This document shows, piece after piece, positions 7,401 to 14,501 of a DNA stretch of 51,560 nt; position 1 is the first letter of the stretch, and every line of letters begins with the position of its first letter. The notes under the pieces were generated by a model, which saw only the letters and a list, made by a program, of their open reading frames with translations, was not told the origin of the DNA and made no database searches. Made by a program: the position numbers and the translations under genes. Source of the stretch: Bacteroidota bacterium (lineage in GTDB: Bacteria > Bacteroidota > Bacteroidia > Flavobacteriales > Flavobacteriaceae); NCBI GenBank assembly GCA_029561105.1, contig JAKQJQ010000103.1:1-51560 (forward strand), given 5' to 3'.

Positions 7401-9554
7401 TTAATTTTCGTAAATGTAAGGGATTTCAAAACTAACTTTGGCGCCCACCACATTTTCATCCTGGTCTTTGATGTTGTGGGTTTGTACCACAAAATCCTGG
7501 TTTTTGGTATAACCCACGAGGCGCTCTTTGGTAATGGTCATGGCCAATGACTTGTGGTTGGAGAAGGTCTTTGAGGCGTCGAAACCTTTGCCGTTGTCGG
7601 TCACTTCAAAGAACAACTTGCCCGATTCAAGGAAGAACTTCGCTTCGATTTTCCCATTAGCGTCCTTGTTGCTGAGGCCGTGCTTGATGGCATTTTCAAT
7701 GAACGGTTGGGTGAGCATGGGCGGCAGGAACGTCGAGTCGGTTTCAATGTCGTCCTGGACAAAAATCGAGAAATCGAATTTGTGGTTGTAAAGGAGTTGC
7801 TGGATGCTCAGGTAATTCTGGGTCATAGCGACTTCTTCCTCGAGCGAAATGTAATTCTCGTTTGAGTTTTCGAGGATTTGCCGCGTAAGTACCGAGAATT
7901 GGTCGAGGTATTTCACCGCATCATTGTTCTGGTGGTTGTTGATCAGGTTGCGGATGTTCTGCACCGAATTGAAGATAAAGTGCGGGTTCATTTGCGTAAT
8001 GAGCAGTTTCTGCTTGATCTGGTTTCTCTCTAAAGTAGCAATCGACTGTTTCTGGCGGCTGTTGCGGTAGTAGAAAATTCCTCCCAGTATTAATAGTAAA
8101 AGTACGCCCGAAAGCCCGATGAGCATACTTTTTTGCGCCGCTTGTTTCTTTTCGCTATCGAGTTTAATGGTTGCCGTTTTCTTTTGAGATTCGAGTTTAA
8201 CGGCCAAGAGTTTCTTTCCCTGCGCGAGTTTTTCGCTAAGTTGCCTTTTCTCGAAATCATACTGGAGCTGTTGTTTCTCGAGTTTGTTTTTAGAGACTTG
8301 TGCTGCTTTTTCCTCTGCGGCTTCAATCTTAAGGGCTTCGAGTTTCTTTTGCTGCAACATTTTTTGTTGCAGTTCCTTTTTCTCGAAATCATATTTGAGC
8401 TGCTGTTGTGCCAAGGCATTTTTGGAAGCTTCCATTTTACTGGAATCTTTTAATTTGTAGTTAAACTCCCGCACTTCAAGCGCCCGTTTATAATTCTCGC
8501 TGGCTTTGCTAACGTTGAAAACCTGAGTCGAAGCCATTTCCTGGAGGTCTATGGCTTTGGCTTTGGTAGCCAGTTCGAGTGCTTTTTCTGAATACTGGAT
8601 TGCCTTGCCGAAGTCTTTTTTCTTGAAATATATTCTCCCTATCGAGAGATTGGCATGTGCCGTTGCCCGCATGTCTGCAGGTGCCGACAAAATATCGGTA
8701 AAGATTTTTTCGGCTTCGTCTAGTTTGCCTTCGGCCATCTTAAGCTGCCCGATTTGTCCAATCAGTCCTTTTTGGAGCTCAGTATCTCCAATTTTTTTAG
8801 CAAGCGCGAGTGCCTTATCATAGTACTCCGAAGCTTCCGCAAGTTTGCGCAGTTGGTAATAAGTGGTGGCAATGCTCCCGTTGGTAATGGCTTTAGAGTA
8901 ATCGTTTTCTTGCTGGGTTCGATTTGTGGCGGCATCATAGTAACCAATCGATTTTTTATAGAGCTCGATCGATTTTTCAGGCTTTCCCTGTCTGGCGTAA
9001 ATCATAGCCAAAGTTGAATTGGCCAAGCCCATTTGGAAGTTATGGCCCTTCGGATTCTTTTCATAGTACTTAAGTGCCGCGAACAATAACGAAGTGGCTT
9101 TTTCATATTCATTGATCCGCGCCAAATAAGTAGCCTTATTGACCCTCGCATTGTTTACTTCGGGTTCGTTTTTTATAGACTGGTACAATGCAATGACCTT
9201 ATCCAAATGGGGTATTGATTTGTCTATTTCGCCTTTGTCATAACTCTGATTGGCCAAGCCACTGTAATAATTGGCGAGCGATACAATCGCGTTTTCGCGT
9301 ATCGCAATATTTTTTGACTGTAGGTTGCTATTGGCAAGCTTTCCGACCCAGTCATTGAGGTAGTAATAATTGGGTTGGTTTTGTGTATAATGTTTTCGCT
9401 TGAGCGCTTCCAAGATCCGCATCTTCGTCGTATCAGGCACGTTTCGGTTTTTGAATACAACTTTAATCGAATCAATCGTCTTATCTTGTGCATGGGAAGT
9501 AGCAAACTGGAGCGATAGCAGAAAAACAAATGCGAATTTAATGGCTTTAAACAT
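7401..9554 (-). CDS. TPR-coiled-coil sensor histidine kinase, LytS/YehU type
   Basis: Membrane sensor kinase of 717 residues partnering the LytTR regulator. The layout is signal peptide (to about 22, ending ATSHAQ), tetratricopeptide repeats over about 40-345, a long charged coiled coil over about 355-475, one membrane segment (SMLIGLSGVLLLLILGGIFYY, about 478-498), then the kinase. The His-kinase box is MNPHFIFNSVQN (about 520), with the phospho-acceptor His in NPHF. The ATPase N box is QPFIENAIKHG and a G box is DNGKGFD. The sensory part should therefore lie in the periplasm. The coiled coil contains an internal duplication. A TACATTTG box lies 33 bases before the ATG. The stop is 4 bases before the regulator start. 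Confidence 0.88.
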   Translation of the reverse strand: MFKAIKFAFVFLLSLQFATSHAQDKTIDSIKVVFKNRNVPDTTKMRILEALKRKHYTQNQPNYYYLNDWVGKLANSNLQSKNIAIRENAIVSLANYYSGLANQSYDKGEIDKSIPHLDKVIALYQSIKNEPEVNNARVNKATYLARINEYEKATSLLFAALKYYEKNPKGHNFQMGLANSTLAMIYARQGKPEKSIELYKKSIGYYDAATNRTQQENDYSKAITNGSIATTYYQLRKLAEASEYYDKALALAKKIGDTELQKGLIGQIGQLKMAEGKLDEAEKIFTDILSAPADMRATAHANLSIGRIYFKKKDFGKAIQYSEKALELATKAKAIDLQEMASTQVFNVSKASENYKRALEVREFNYKLKDSSKMEASKNALAQQQLKYDFEKKELQQKMLQQKKLEALKIEAAEEKAAQVSKNKLEKQQLQYDFEKRQLSEKLAQGKKLLAVKLESQKKTATIKLDSEKKQAAQKSMLIGLSGVLLLLILGGIFYYRNSRQKQSIATLERNQIKQKLLITQMNPHFIFNSVQNIRNLINNHQNNDAVKYLDQFSVLTRQILENSNENYISLEEEVAMTQNYLSIQQLLYNHKFDFSIFVQDDIETDSTFLPPMLTQPFIENAIKHGLSNKDANGKIEAKFFLESGKLFFEVTDNGKGFDASKTFSNHKSLAMTITKERLVGYTKNQDFVVQTHNIKDQDENVVGAKVSFEIPYIYEN

Positions 9555-9586
9555 GAAGAAACAAATTGATTTTTAAGTTTGGTTTT

Positions 9587-9594
9587 CAAATGTA
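9587..9594 (-). promoter_or_regulatory. Candidate -7 box (TACATTTG) for the sensor kinase operon
   Basis: TACATTTG on the minus strand fits TAnnTTTG exactly and lies 32 bases before the kinase ATG at 9554. No clear TTG is found at the expected -33 position. Confidence 0.4.
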
Positions 9595-9637
9595 AAACAT
9601 TTGGATGAATTTAATTCAGGAGTGAAAAACCAAAACG

Positions 9638-9865
9638 CTAGACGGACTTTGCGGGTTTCGCCTTTAAAGTATCAAAAAAGTCTTTGGTAAAAATCTTCGG
9701 AGGCTCTTGGTAACAATCAAGAATATCGATCATGAGCCTTACACGCCTGGTAACGTGCAATTACATTTTCTGCAGTAGCATCTGGAGTGAATCAACAGTG
9801 CGGTCTTGGGCTTGCGCGCCACAAACCACAAGCGGCATCACTGCAAGCCTTAACGAATTTAGCAT
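9638..9865 (-). pseudogene. Remnant of the 5' end of a second TPR sensor kinase gene
   Basis: The minus-strand frame from the ATG at 9865 begins with a signal peptide-like stretch followed by AQDRTVDSLQMLLQKM, then hits TAA at 9761-9763. In the same frame, reading on gives LHVTRRVRLMIDILDCYQEPP and ends at TAG 9638-9640. This resembles the start of the intact kinase downstream (signal peptide, AQDKTIDSIK ..., TTKMRILEAL), as if one gene start was copied or left behind and then decayed. Only about 75 codons survive, with no TPR array, membrane segment or kinase domain. The rest of the 405-base gap 9555-9959 holds the kinase promoter box and no other gene. Confidence 0.5.
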
Positions 9866-9959
9866 TAGAGATTGGGGGTTATTGTTTGCCGCTAAAATAA
9901 ACCAAAATCGACCGCCGCGCCAACCAAACGAACAAATTTAACACGAATTCTTTGGGTTG

Positions 9960-11441
9960 TTAAGGCAACACAAAGCGATTGATCGAAAATTGGTTTGCCG
10001 TAAGTTGCGGTATGCCCTGGTCAATGACAACGCCGAGTCCTTCGATAAAATCACCGTCTTTAAATTCAAAATCGACTCCATTGATAACGTGCTTCTGGAA
10101 GAAATAATTCAGGTCACGATCCAAATAACGCTGGGCGATTTCGAGGAACAATTCGTCGGTAAATTTTCTTTGCTGCTGCGAACAAGCGGCTAAAATGTCG
10201 CGCATCAAATCGTCGAGCGATTTGGTGTAATTGCTCTTCCTGAGGATCTGGTTGTCTAGCCACAGCGCGAAGATGGCACCACGGCGGTACGGAATCTTCT
10301 CTATCGTGCGGCTTTTCCAGAAATCGTCCTTGATGAGGTAGTTGGGTTTGTTGCGGTCGGGATTCTTCCAGTGCGCGGCGAGGACATCGGTATTGAAATC
10401 AGAGCGCCACTCCTCAAAACTGAGTTCACCGCTCCTGAGTCGGTTCTTATAGGCGTAATAGTCGGTAAAACCCTCACTAAACCAATAATTGAGTTCTTCG
10501 TTGCGCATGGGGATTTTCCCACCAATCCAATCGTGCAGCATTTCGTGGCTAAAAATGTACTGCATGGTGTAAAAACTGTTGAAAGGATTGTTCGATGACT
10601 GGATCAAAAAACCGTTCTTCACGCCCGAACCCGTAATACTTTGTCCTTTGTAAAGGCTGTCATTTTGGGTGAGTGTAGGCGTCATGATCACCGTGTAATA
10701 GTCAAAGCTGTTGTCTTTCCAGAATTCCCTTTGCGTGGTAATCGTCTTTTGCAAGGCCCCAAAAAGCTTATCGTCTTTGTAATCGGCGAGCCAATTTCCC
10801 CTGATGGCAAAGTAAACGGGCTTGTCTTGGAAAGTAAAGGATTTAATGCGGTAGTCGCCACCAACGAATAAGGAGTTGTACAAGTCGGTCCAGAGTTTCA
10901 CATCGAGCTGCTGTTTCAATTGGTTGGAACCAAAGGTGTTGTGGATGACAAAATCCTTGGGGAAATCTACCCATTCGATCCTGGCCTTTATTTTTGGATT
11001 TTCTGTAGCCGATTCAAAAACTGCCTCGGGCACGGCAAACAAACTTTGGCCGAGGATATGGAAATATTGGTCGTTTACGATGGGCCGGTTCCGTGACTTG
11101 GGACTTTGCTGCTTAACATCCTGCCACACACGGTAACAAAAATGCAGCGATGTGCCTTTGGGATGGTACACTACTACCCGATTGCTGTCTGCAACAATCT
11201 TAAACCGATAGCCCGGATTTTCATCGGTTACAAATCGCAGGCAATTCGTAAGTTGTTGCTCGCCCCAAACCTCGTTGGAGTAATGAAAATATGTAGAGTC
11301 GGCTGCTTTTTTTAACCTATAGCTTACTTCTACCCGCAACCCTTCTTGTTCTAATGGTTTGGCGTAATGGATTTTGTAGTCGATTTTGTTTTGACCTACA
11401 ACGGCCAAAGGCAAGAGCATAAAAAGGATTTTCTTTAACAT
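9960..11441 (-). CDS. Secreted gluzincin metallopeptidase-like protein (M1/M61-like)
   Basis: Predicted exported zinc peptidase of 493 residues. The start MLKKILFMLLPLAVVGQNK (ATG at 11441) gives a proper signal peptide, while the longer open frame upstream does not. The N-terminal half is beta-rich, as in M1/M61 enzymes. The active-site helix carries HEMLH (HExxH), and a downstream WFSEGFTDYY supplies the third zinc ligand Glu. The gap between HEMLH and that Glu is 19 residues by my count, one more than the usual M1 spacing. No PDZ or T9SS sorting domain is seen at the C-terminus. It lies 73 bases downstream of the FAD oxidoreductase gene and could share its transcript. Substrates are unknown. 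Confidence 0.7.
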   Translation of the reverse strand: MLKKILFMLLPLAVVGQNKIDYKIHYAKPLEQEGLRVEVSYRLKKAADSTYFHYSNEVWGEQQLTNCLRFVTDENPGYRFKIVADSNRVVVYHPKGTSLHFCYRVWQDVKQQSPKSRNRPIVNDQYFHILGQSLFAVPEAVFESATENPKIKARIEWVDFPKDFVIHNTFGSNQLKQQLDVKLWTDLYNSLFVGGDYRIKSFTFQDKPVYFAIRGNWLADYKDDKLFGALQKTITTQREFWKDNSFDYYTVIMTPTLTQNDSLYKGQSITGSGVKNGFLIQSSNNPFNSFYTMQYIFSHEMLHDWIGGKIPMRNEELNYWFSEGFTDYYAYKNRLRSGELSFEEWRSDFNTDVLAAHWKNPDRNKPNYLIKDDFWKSRTIEKIPYRRGAIFALWLDNQILRKSNYTKSLDDLMRDILAACSQQQRKFTDELFLEIAQRYLDRDLNYFFQKHVINGVDFEFKDGDFIEGLGVVIDQGIPQLTANQFSINRFVLP

Positions 11442-11514
11442 CGTCGGGGGAATAAATGGTTCACAATTTTTATTAACGATCAACGGCAGCATCTGTTACG
11501 GCCATATCCTTGAT

Positions 11515-13077
11515 TTACTTTCGCAATGACTCGGCAATCTTCATCGCGCACTTTTCGCCATCGATCGCTGCCGACACAATCCCGCCGGCATAACCCGCGC
11601 CTTCCCCGCAAGGATACAAACCTTTGATTTGCAAATGCTCTAAAGTTTCCCCGTCACGCGGAATCCTAACCGGCGATGAAGTCCGGCTTTCGGGCGCATG
11701 CAGTATCGCCTCTTTGGTAAGGTAACCGCGCATCGATTGACCAAATGCTACAAATCCTTCACGCAGGGTTTGAGTGAGAAATCCAGGAAAAACCTGTCCA
11801 AGCTCAACCGAAGTGGTTCCTGGCACATAAGACGTTTTAGGTATATCGCCCGAGACTTTCTGCTGCGTAAAATCGACCATGCGTTGCGCAGGTACTTTCT
11901 GTGTTTCCCCGGCCAAGCGCCAGGCTTTCTGCTCGATGCTTTTCTGGAATTCCATGCCAGCGAGCGCCCCGAATTGGGCAAAAGGCTTGAAATCTTCGAG
12001 TCGCAACTCCACCACAATCCCAGAATTGGCCGTAGGTTGGTCGCGCTTGGATGGCGACCAGCCGTTGGTGACCACCTCGCCGGGACTTGTGGCACAAGGC
12101 GCAATCACGCCGCCTGGGCACATACAAAACGAATACATGCCGCGGCCGCCAACCTGCTTTACAATGGAATACGGCGACGGTGGCAGGAACTCGCCACGAA
12201 AATCGCAGCTGTACTGGATTTTATCGATAAGCGATTGCGGATGTTCGGCACGTACACCGAGTGCAAATGGCTTGGCCTCGATATGGATTTTCTTGCGGTG
12301 AAGCAGCTCAAAGATATCGCGCGCTGAATGGCCGGTGGCCAGGATGATTTTATTGGCTTGGATGGTATCGCCGTTATGGGTGACCACGCCTTGTACTTCG
12401 TTGTTTTTAAGGATGAAATCGGTGACGCGGGTTTCAAACAAAACCTGTCCGCCGCAAGCGATAATTTTCTCGCGGATATCCTGGATAATCTGTGGCAATT
12501 TGTTGGTGCCAATGTGCGGATGCGCCTCGATTAGGATTTCGTTCGACGCGCCGAAAGCTACCAGCAATTCAAGGATTCTCGTGACATCGCCACGCTTTTT
12601 GGAGCGCGTGTAGAGTTTGCCGTCAGAATAAGTCCCGGCGCCGCCTTCTCCAAAACAATAGTTAGAATCCTCATCGACGATGTGGTCTACGTTGATGGCC
12701 TTGAGGTCGCGACGGCGTCCGCGAACGTCCTTACCGCGTTCTATGACAATGGGCTTCAATCCCAATTCTATGAGTTGCAGCGCCGCGAAAAGCCCGGCCG
12801 GACCAGCGCCAACAACGATTACTTCTTGCGCATTTGAAACGTTGGGATAATCGGGCAACTTTATGGGTTGCTCTATTATGGGTTCGCCCCGAAAAAAAAC
12901 ATCTACCTTGAGATTGATCTTGATGGCCTTTTGGCGCGCATCGATAGAGCGTTTGAGCAGCGTGATGTGCGCGATTTCCTGCGGTGAGGTTCGCAGCAAA
13001 CCGGCAAGGTGTTCGCGCAGCAAGGTTTGATTGGCGGCAGTTTCTGGCGAAACTTGTAGGAGCAATTCTTTTGGCAT
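11515..13077 (-). CDS. FAD-dependent oxidoreductase (COG2509-like)
   Basis: Predicted cytosolic flavoprotein of 520 residues. The first about 95 residues form a separate small domain (MPKELLLQVSPETAA ... KVDVFFRGE). The FAD-binding Rossmann motif VVGAGPAGLFAALQL begins at about 100, followed by VIERGKDVRGRRRD and a Gly-rich YCFGEGGAGTYSDGKL. The C-terminal GLYPCGEGAGYAGGI block closes the FAD site. This is the layout of uncharacterised FAD-dependent dehydrogenases widely conserved in bacteria. The substrate is not known. The start at 13077 is chosen because the domain begins there and a TACCTTTG box ends 4 bases before it. The frame remains open for 82 codons further upstream, but that stretch runs through an intergenic repeat. 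Confidence 0.78.
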   Translation of the reverse strand: MPKELLLQVSPETAANQTLLREHLAGLLRTSPQEIAHITLLKRSIDARQKAIKINLKVDVFFRGEPIIEQPIKLPDYPNVSNAQEVIVVGAGPAGLFAALQLIELGLKPIVIERGKDVRGRRRDLKAINVDHIVDEDSNYCFGEGGAGTYSDGKLYTRSKKRGDVTRILELLVAFGASNEILIEAHPHIGTNKLPQIIQDIREKIIACGGQVLFETRVTDFILKNNEVQGVVTHNGDTIQANKIILATGHSARDIFELLHRKKIHIEAKPFALGVRAEHPQSLIDKIQYSCDFRGEFLPPSPYSIVKQVGGRGMYSFCMCPGGVIAPCATSPGEVVTNGWSPSKRDQPTANSGIVVELRLEDFKPFAQFGALAGMEFQKSIEQKAWRLAGETQKVPAQRMVDFTQQKVSGDIPKTSYVPGTTSVELGQVFPGFLTQTLREGFVAFGQSMRGYLTKEAILHAPESRTSSPVRIPRDGETLEHLQIKGLYPCGEGAGYAGGIVSAAIDGEKCAMKIAESLRK

Positions 13078-13081
13078 GGTG

Positions 13082-13089
13082 CAAAGGTA
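13082..13089 (-). promoter_or_regulatory. TACCTTTG -7 box 4 bases before the oxidoreductase ATG
   Basis: The minus-strand TACCTTTG (TAnnTTTG consensus) ends 4 bases before the ATG at 13077. If it is the promoter, the transcript would have essentially no leader. No clear -33 TTG is visible. Confidence 0.45.
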
Positions 13090-13196
13090 AAAAAGTTGTG
13101 GCGTTGTGGGGTTTTGGTTGGTGGATAATTTTTGTAGCGGGGAAACCGTGGCTTGGTACGGCATTGGTTTTGAAAAACATTGTCTGCGTGAGGGAT

Positions 13197-13306
13197 GGCA
13201 GCGAAAATCCTTTTTAACAGCGCAGCGTAGCGGAGCTGTAAAAAGATTGCAGCGTACAGCCCGACGGCGCAACGAATGCCATTTTAAAAAAGGATTTTGC
13301 CAGCGC
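13197..13306. repeat. Palindromic intergenic repeat element (MITE/REP-like)
   Basis: The outer arms are near-perfect inverted repeats: AAAATCCTTTTTAA (13204-13217) and TTAAAAAAGGATTTT (13284-13298, one extra A). They are flanked by GGCAGCG on the left and GCCAGCGCC on the right. Inside, GCTGTA (13235-13240) pairs with TACAGC (13255-13260), and the core reads GCAGCGTACAGCCCGAC. This looks like the short dispersed palindromes with an AGCCCGAC core found between genes in many flavobacterial genomes. It has no coding capacity. Only one copy is visible in the window. Confidence 0.55.
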
Positions 13307-13354
13307 CGGTACGCCAAAAACATTAAAACACGACCACATCTATCAACTTCTCTT

Positions 13355-13362
13355 TACCTTTG
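13355..13362 (+). promoter_or_regulatory. TACCTTTG -7 box 4 bases before a small gene
   Basis: The plus-strand TACCTTTG ends 4 bases before the ATG at 13367, the same arrangement as for the divergent oxidoreductase gene. It suggests a leaderless or nearly leaderless transcript. No -33 match is seen. Confidence 0.45.
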
Positions 13363-13366
13363 CCAC

Positions 13367-13603
13367 ATGAGAAAAATCAAATTAATCTGGGATTTTCGCG
13401 GGCCGGCGGCTGCAAAAACGGCCGAGCACCACGAAAAACACCTCAAAGAATTCATCGCCATAGAACGATTACCTCTTGACATTACCGGATTTGACATTAT
13501 CAACGAGATGCACGCAACGGCTTTCATGGTGGTAGAAGAACCGCAGATGATCACTGTGCGAGACGCGCTCAAACCGCACCGCGGCGAGGTTTACGAAGGC
13601 TAG
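13367..13603 (+). CDS. Small conserved-looking protein of unknown function
   Basis: A 78-residue cytosolic protein beginning MRKIKLIWDFRGPAAAKTAE. It has two His in HHEKH (about 21-25) and a C-terminal DALKPHRGEVYEG. There is no signal peptide or membrane segment. The order, a short beta strand followed by a charged helix and further beta strands (TAFMVVEEPQMITVRDA), would fit a ferredoxin-like fold, but this is a guess. I do not recognise the family. A promoter-like box immediately before the ATG supports this start over the longer frame that runs through the repeat element. Its TAG stop lies within a CTAG shared with the stop of the convergent methyltransferase gene. Confidence 0.7.
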   Translation: MRKIKLIWDFRGPAAAKTAEHHEKHLKEFIAIERLPLDITGFDIINEMHATAFMVVEEPQMITVRDALKPHRGEVYEG

Positions 13604-14460
13604 TTTTTGATTGGGTTTTTGTAGATCACAACCTGGCTTCGGGCGAATGCGTTGCGGATGAATCCCGGAAGCCACTTTTCAAGCCTGAACGCAAAACGGC
13701 GGAACTTGCGGTTGGATTCGCCAACCGGAATCAAGCGCTCGAGTTTTTCGATGCTGCCGATGCAATAGATGGCGGTGCTCCCAAAATACTTTTTGCCGAT
13801 GCGGCGGTAATTGCCCGAGCTGTTGTCACGGATGGGGTGCATGTCGACGGTTTCTTTCCAGACCTTGTATTGTGCCTTTTGCCACTTGGCGGGACGATCG
13901 GCCATTGGGATAGACCAACGGATGGCGTCGAGGAGTTTGTTGTTCACGGCGGGTTCAAAATAACGCACTTGCCCACCTGGTTTGAGAATGCGTACATTTT
14001 TCTCGGCGAAGTCCAATTCCTGCTCGTTGGTGAGGTGGTGTACAAAGGCTTTGCCTACGATGATGTCGAAAAAATCCTGCGGCATATCGGCCTTGAGGAA
14101 ATCGCCTTCTATGAATTGGATGGGCTTTTCAAAAGCATAACTGTTGTTGAGTTTGGCGATGATGCGTCCCGATTCTGAGGAGATGTCATTGGCATAAACC
14201 TCGGCACCGAGCGCGGCCATCACTGCTGCATTGGTGCAATCTCCGCAACCCATCTCGAGTACTTTTTTGCCTTTGAGTTCACCCTGGAAATTATTGTGGT
14301 ACAAACCCACCCAACTGATGTGTGTAGTCGTGGCCACTTTTAAGAACCCATCGATATCAATGAGGATATCCAGGATGTGTTGGATGTTGGTCTGCGAATA
14401 GAGATCGTCATAATACGCTTCATTTTTTTGCGTATTCATGGCCGTGCGCGCGTGGTCCAT
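13600..14460 (-). CDS. Class I SAM-dependent methyltransferase
   Basis: Cytosolic methyltransferase-fold protein of 286 residues. SAM-binding motif I is KVLEMGCGDCTNA (about 67-79). The acidic end of strand 2 is in VYANDIS, motif II is in FDIIVGKAFVHHL, and a later ILKPGGQV fits the usual LKPGG motif. The C-terminal third (PIRDNSSGNYRRIGKKYFGS ...) may hold the substrate site. The substrate is not known, and general Methyltransf_11/25-type enzymes look like this. The start at 14460 is used. An internal ATG at 14439 (MNTQKNEAYY) is an alternative. A TACATTTG box lies 29 bases upstream. Confidence 0.78.
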   Translation of the reverse strand: MDHARTAMNTQKNEAYYDDLYSQTNIQHILDILIDIDGFLKVATTTHISWVGLYHNNFQGELKGKKVLEMGCGDCTNAAVMAALGAEVYANDISSESGRIIAKLNNSYAFEKPIQFIEGDFLKADMPQDFFDIIVGKAFVHHLTNEQELDFAEKNVRILKPGGQVRYFEPAVNNKLLDAIRWSIPMADRPAKWQKAQYKVWKETVDMHPIRDNSSGNYRRIGKKYFGSTAIYCIGSIEKLERLIPVGESNRKFRRFAFRLEKWLPGFIRNAFARSQVVIYKNPIKN

Positions 14461-14489
14461 CTCGGCAATTTTTGGTTTTGGAATGGGCG

Positions 14490-14497
14490 CAAATGTA
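14490..14497 (-). promoter_or_regulatory. Candidate -7 box (TACATTTG) for the methyltransferase gene
   Basis: An exact TAnnTTTG match on the minus strand, in the short gap after the recQ stop and before the methyltransferase start at 14460. No -33 TTG is evident. Confidence 0.35.
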
Positions 14498-14501
14498 GCA
14501 A

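Noticed and set aside
13106..13366. N-terminal extension of the small gene at 13367
   Set aside because: The frame is open further upstream but crosses the palindromic repeat and the oxidoreductase promoter region, and the promoter-like box sits directly before the ATG at 13367.
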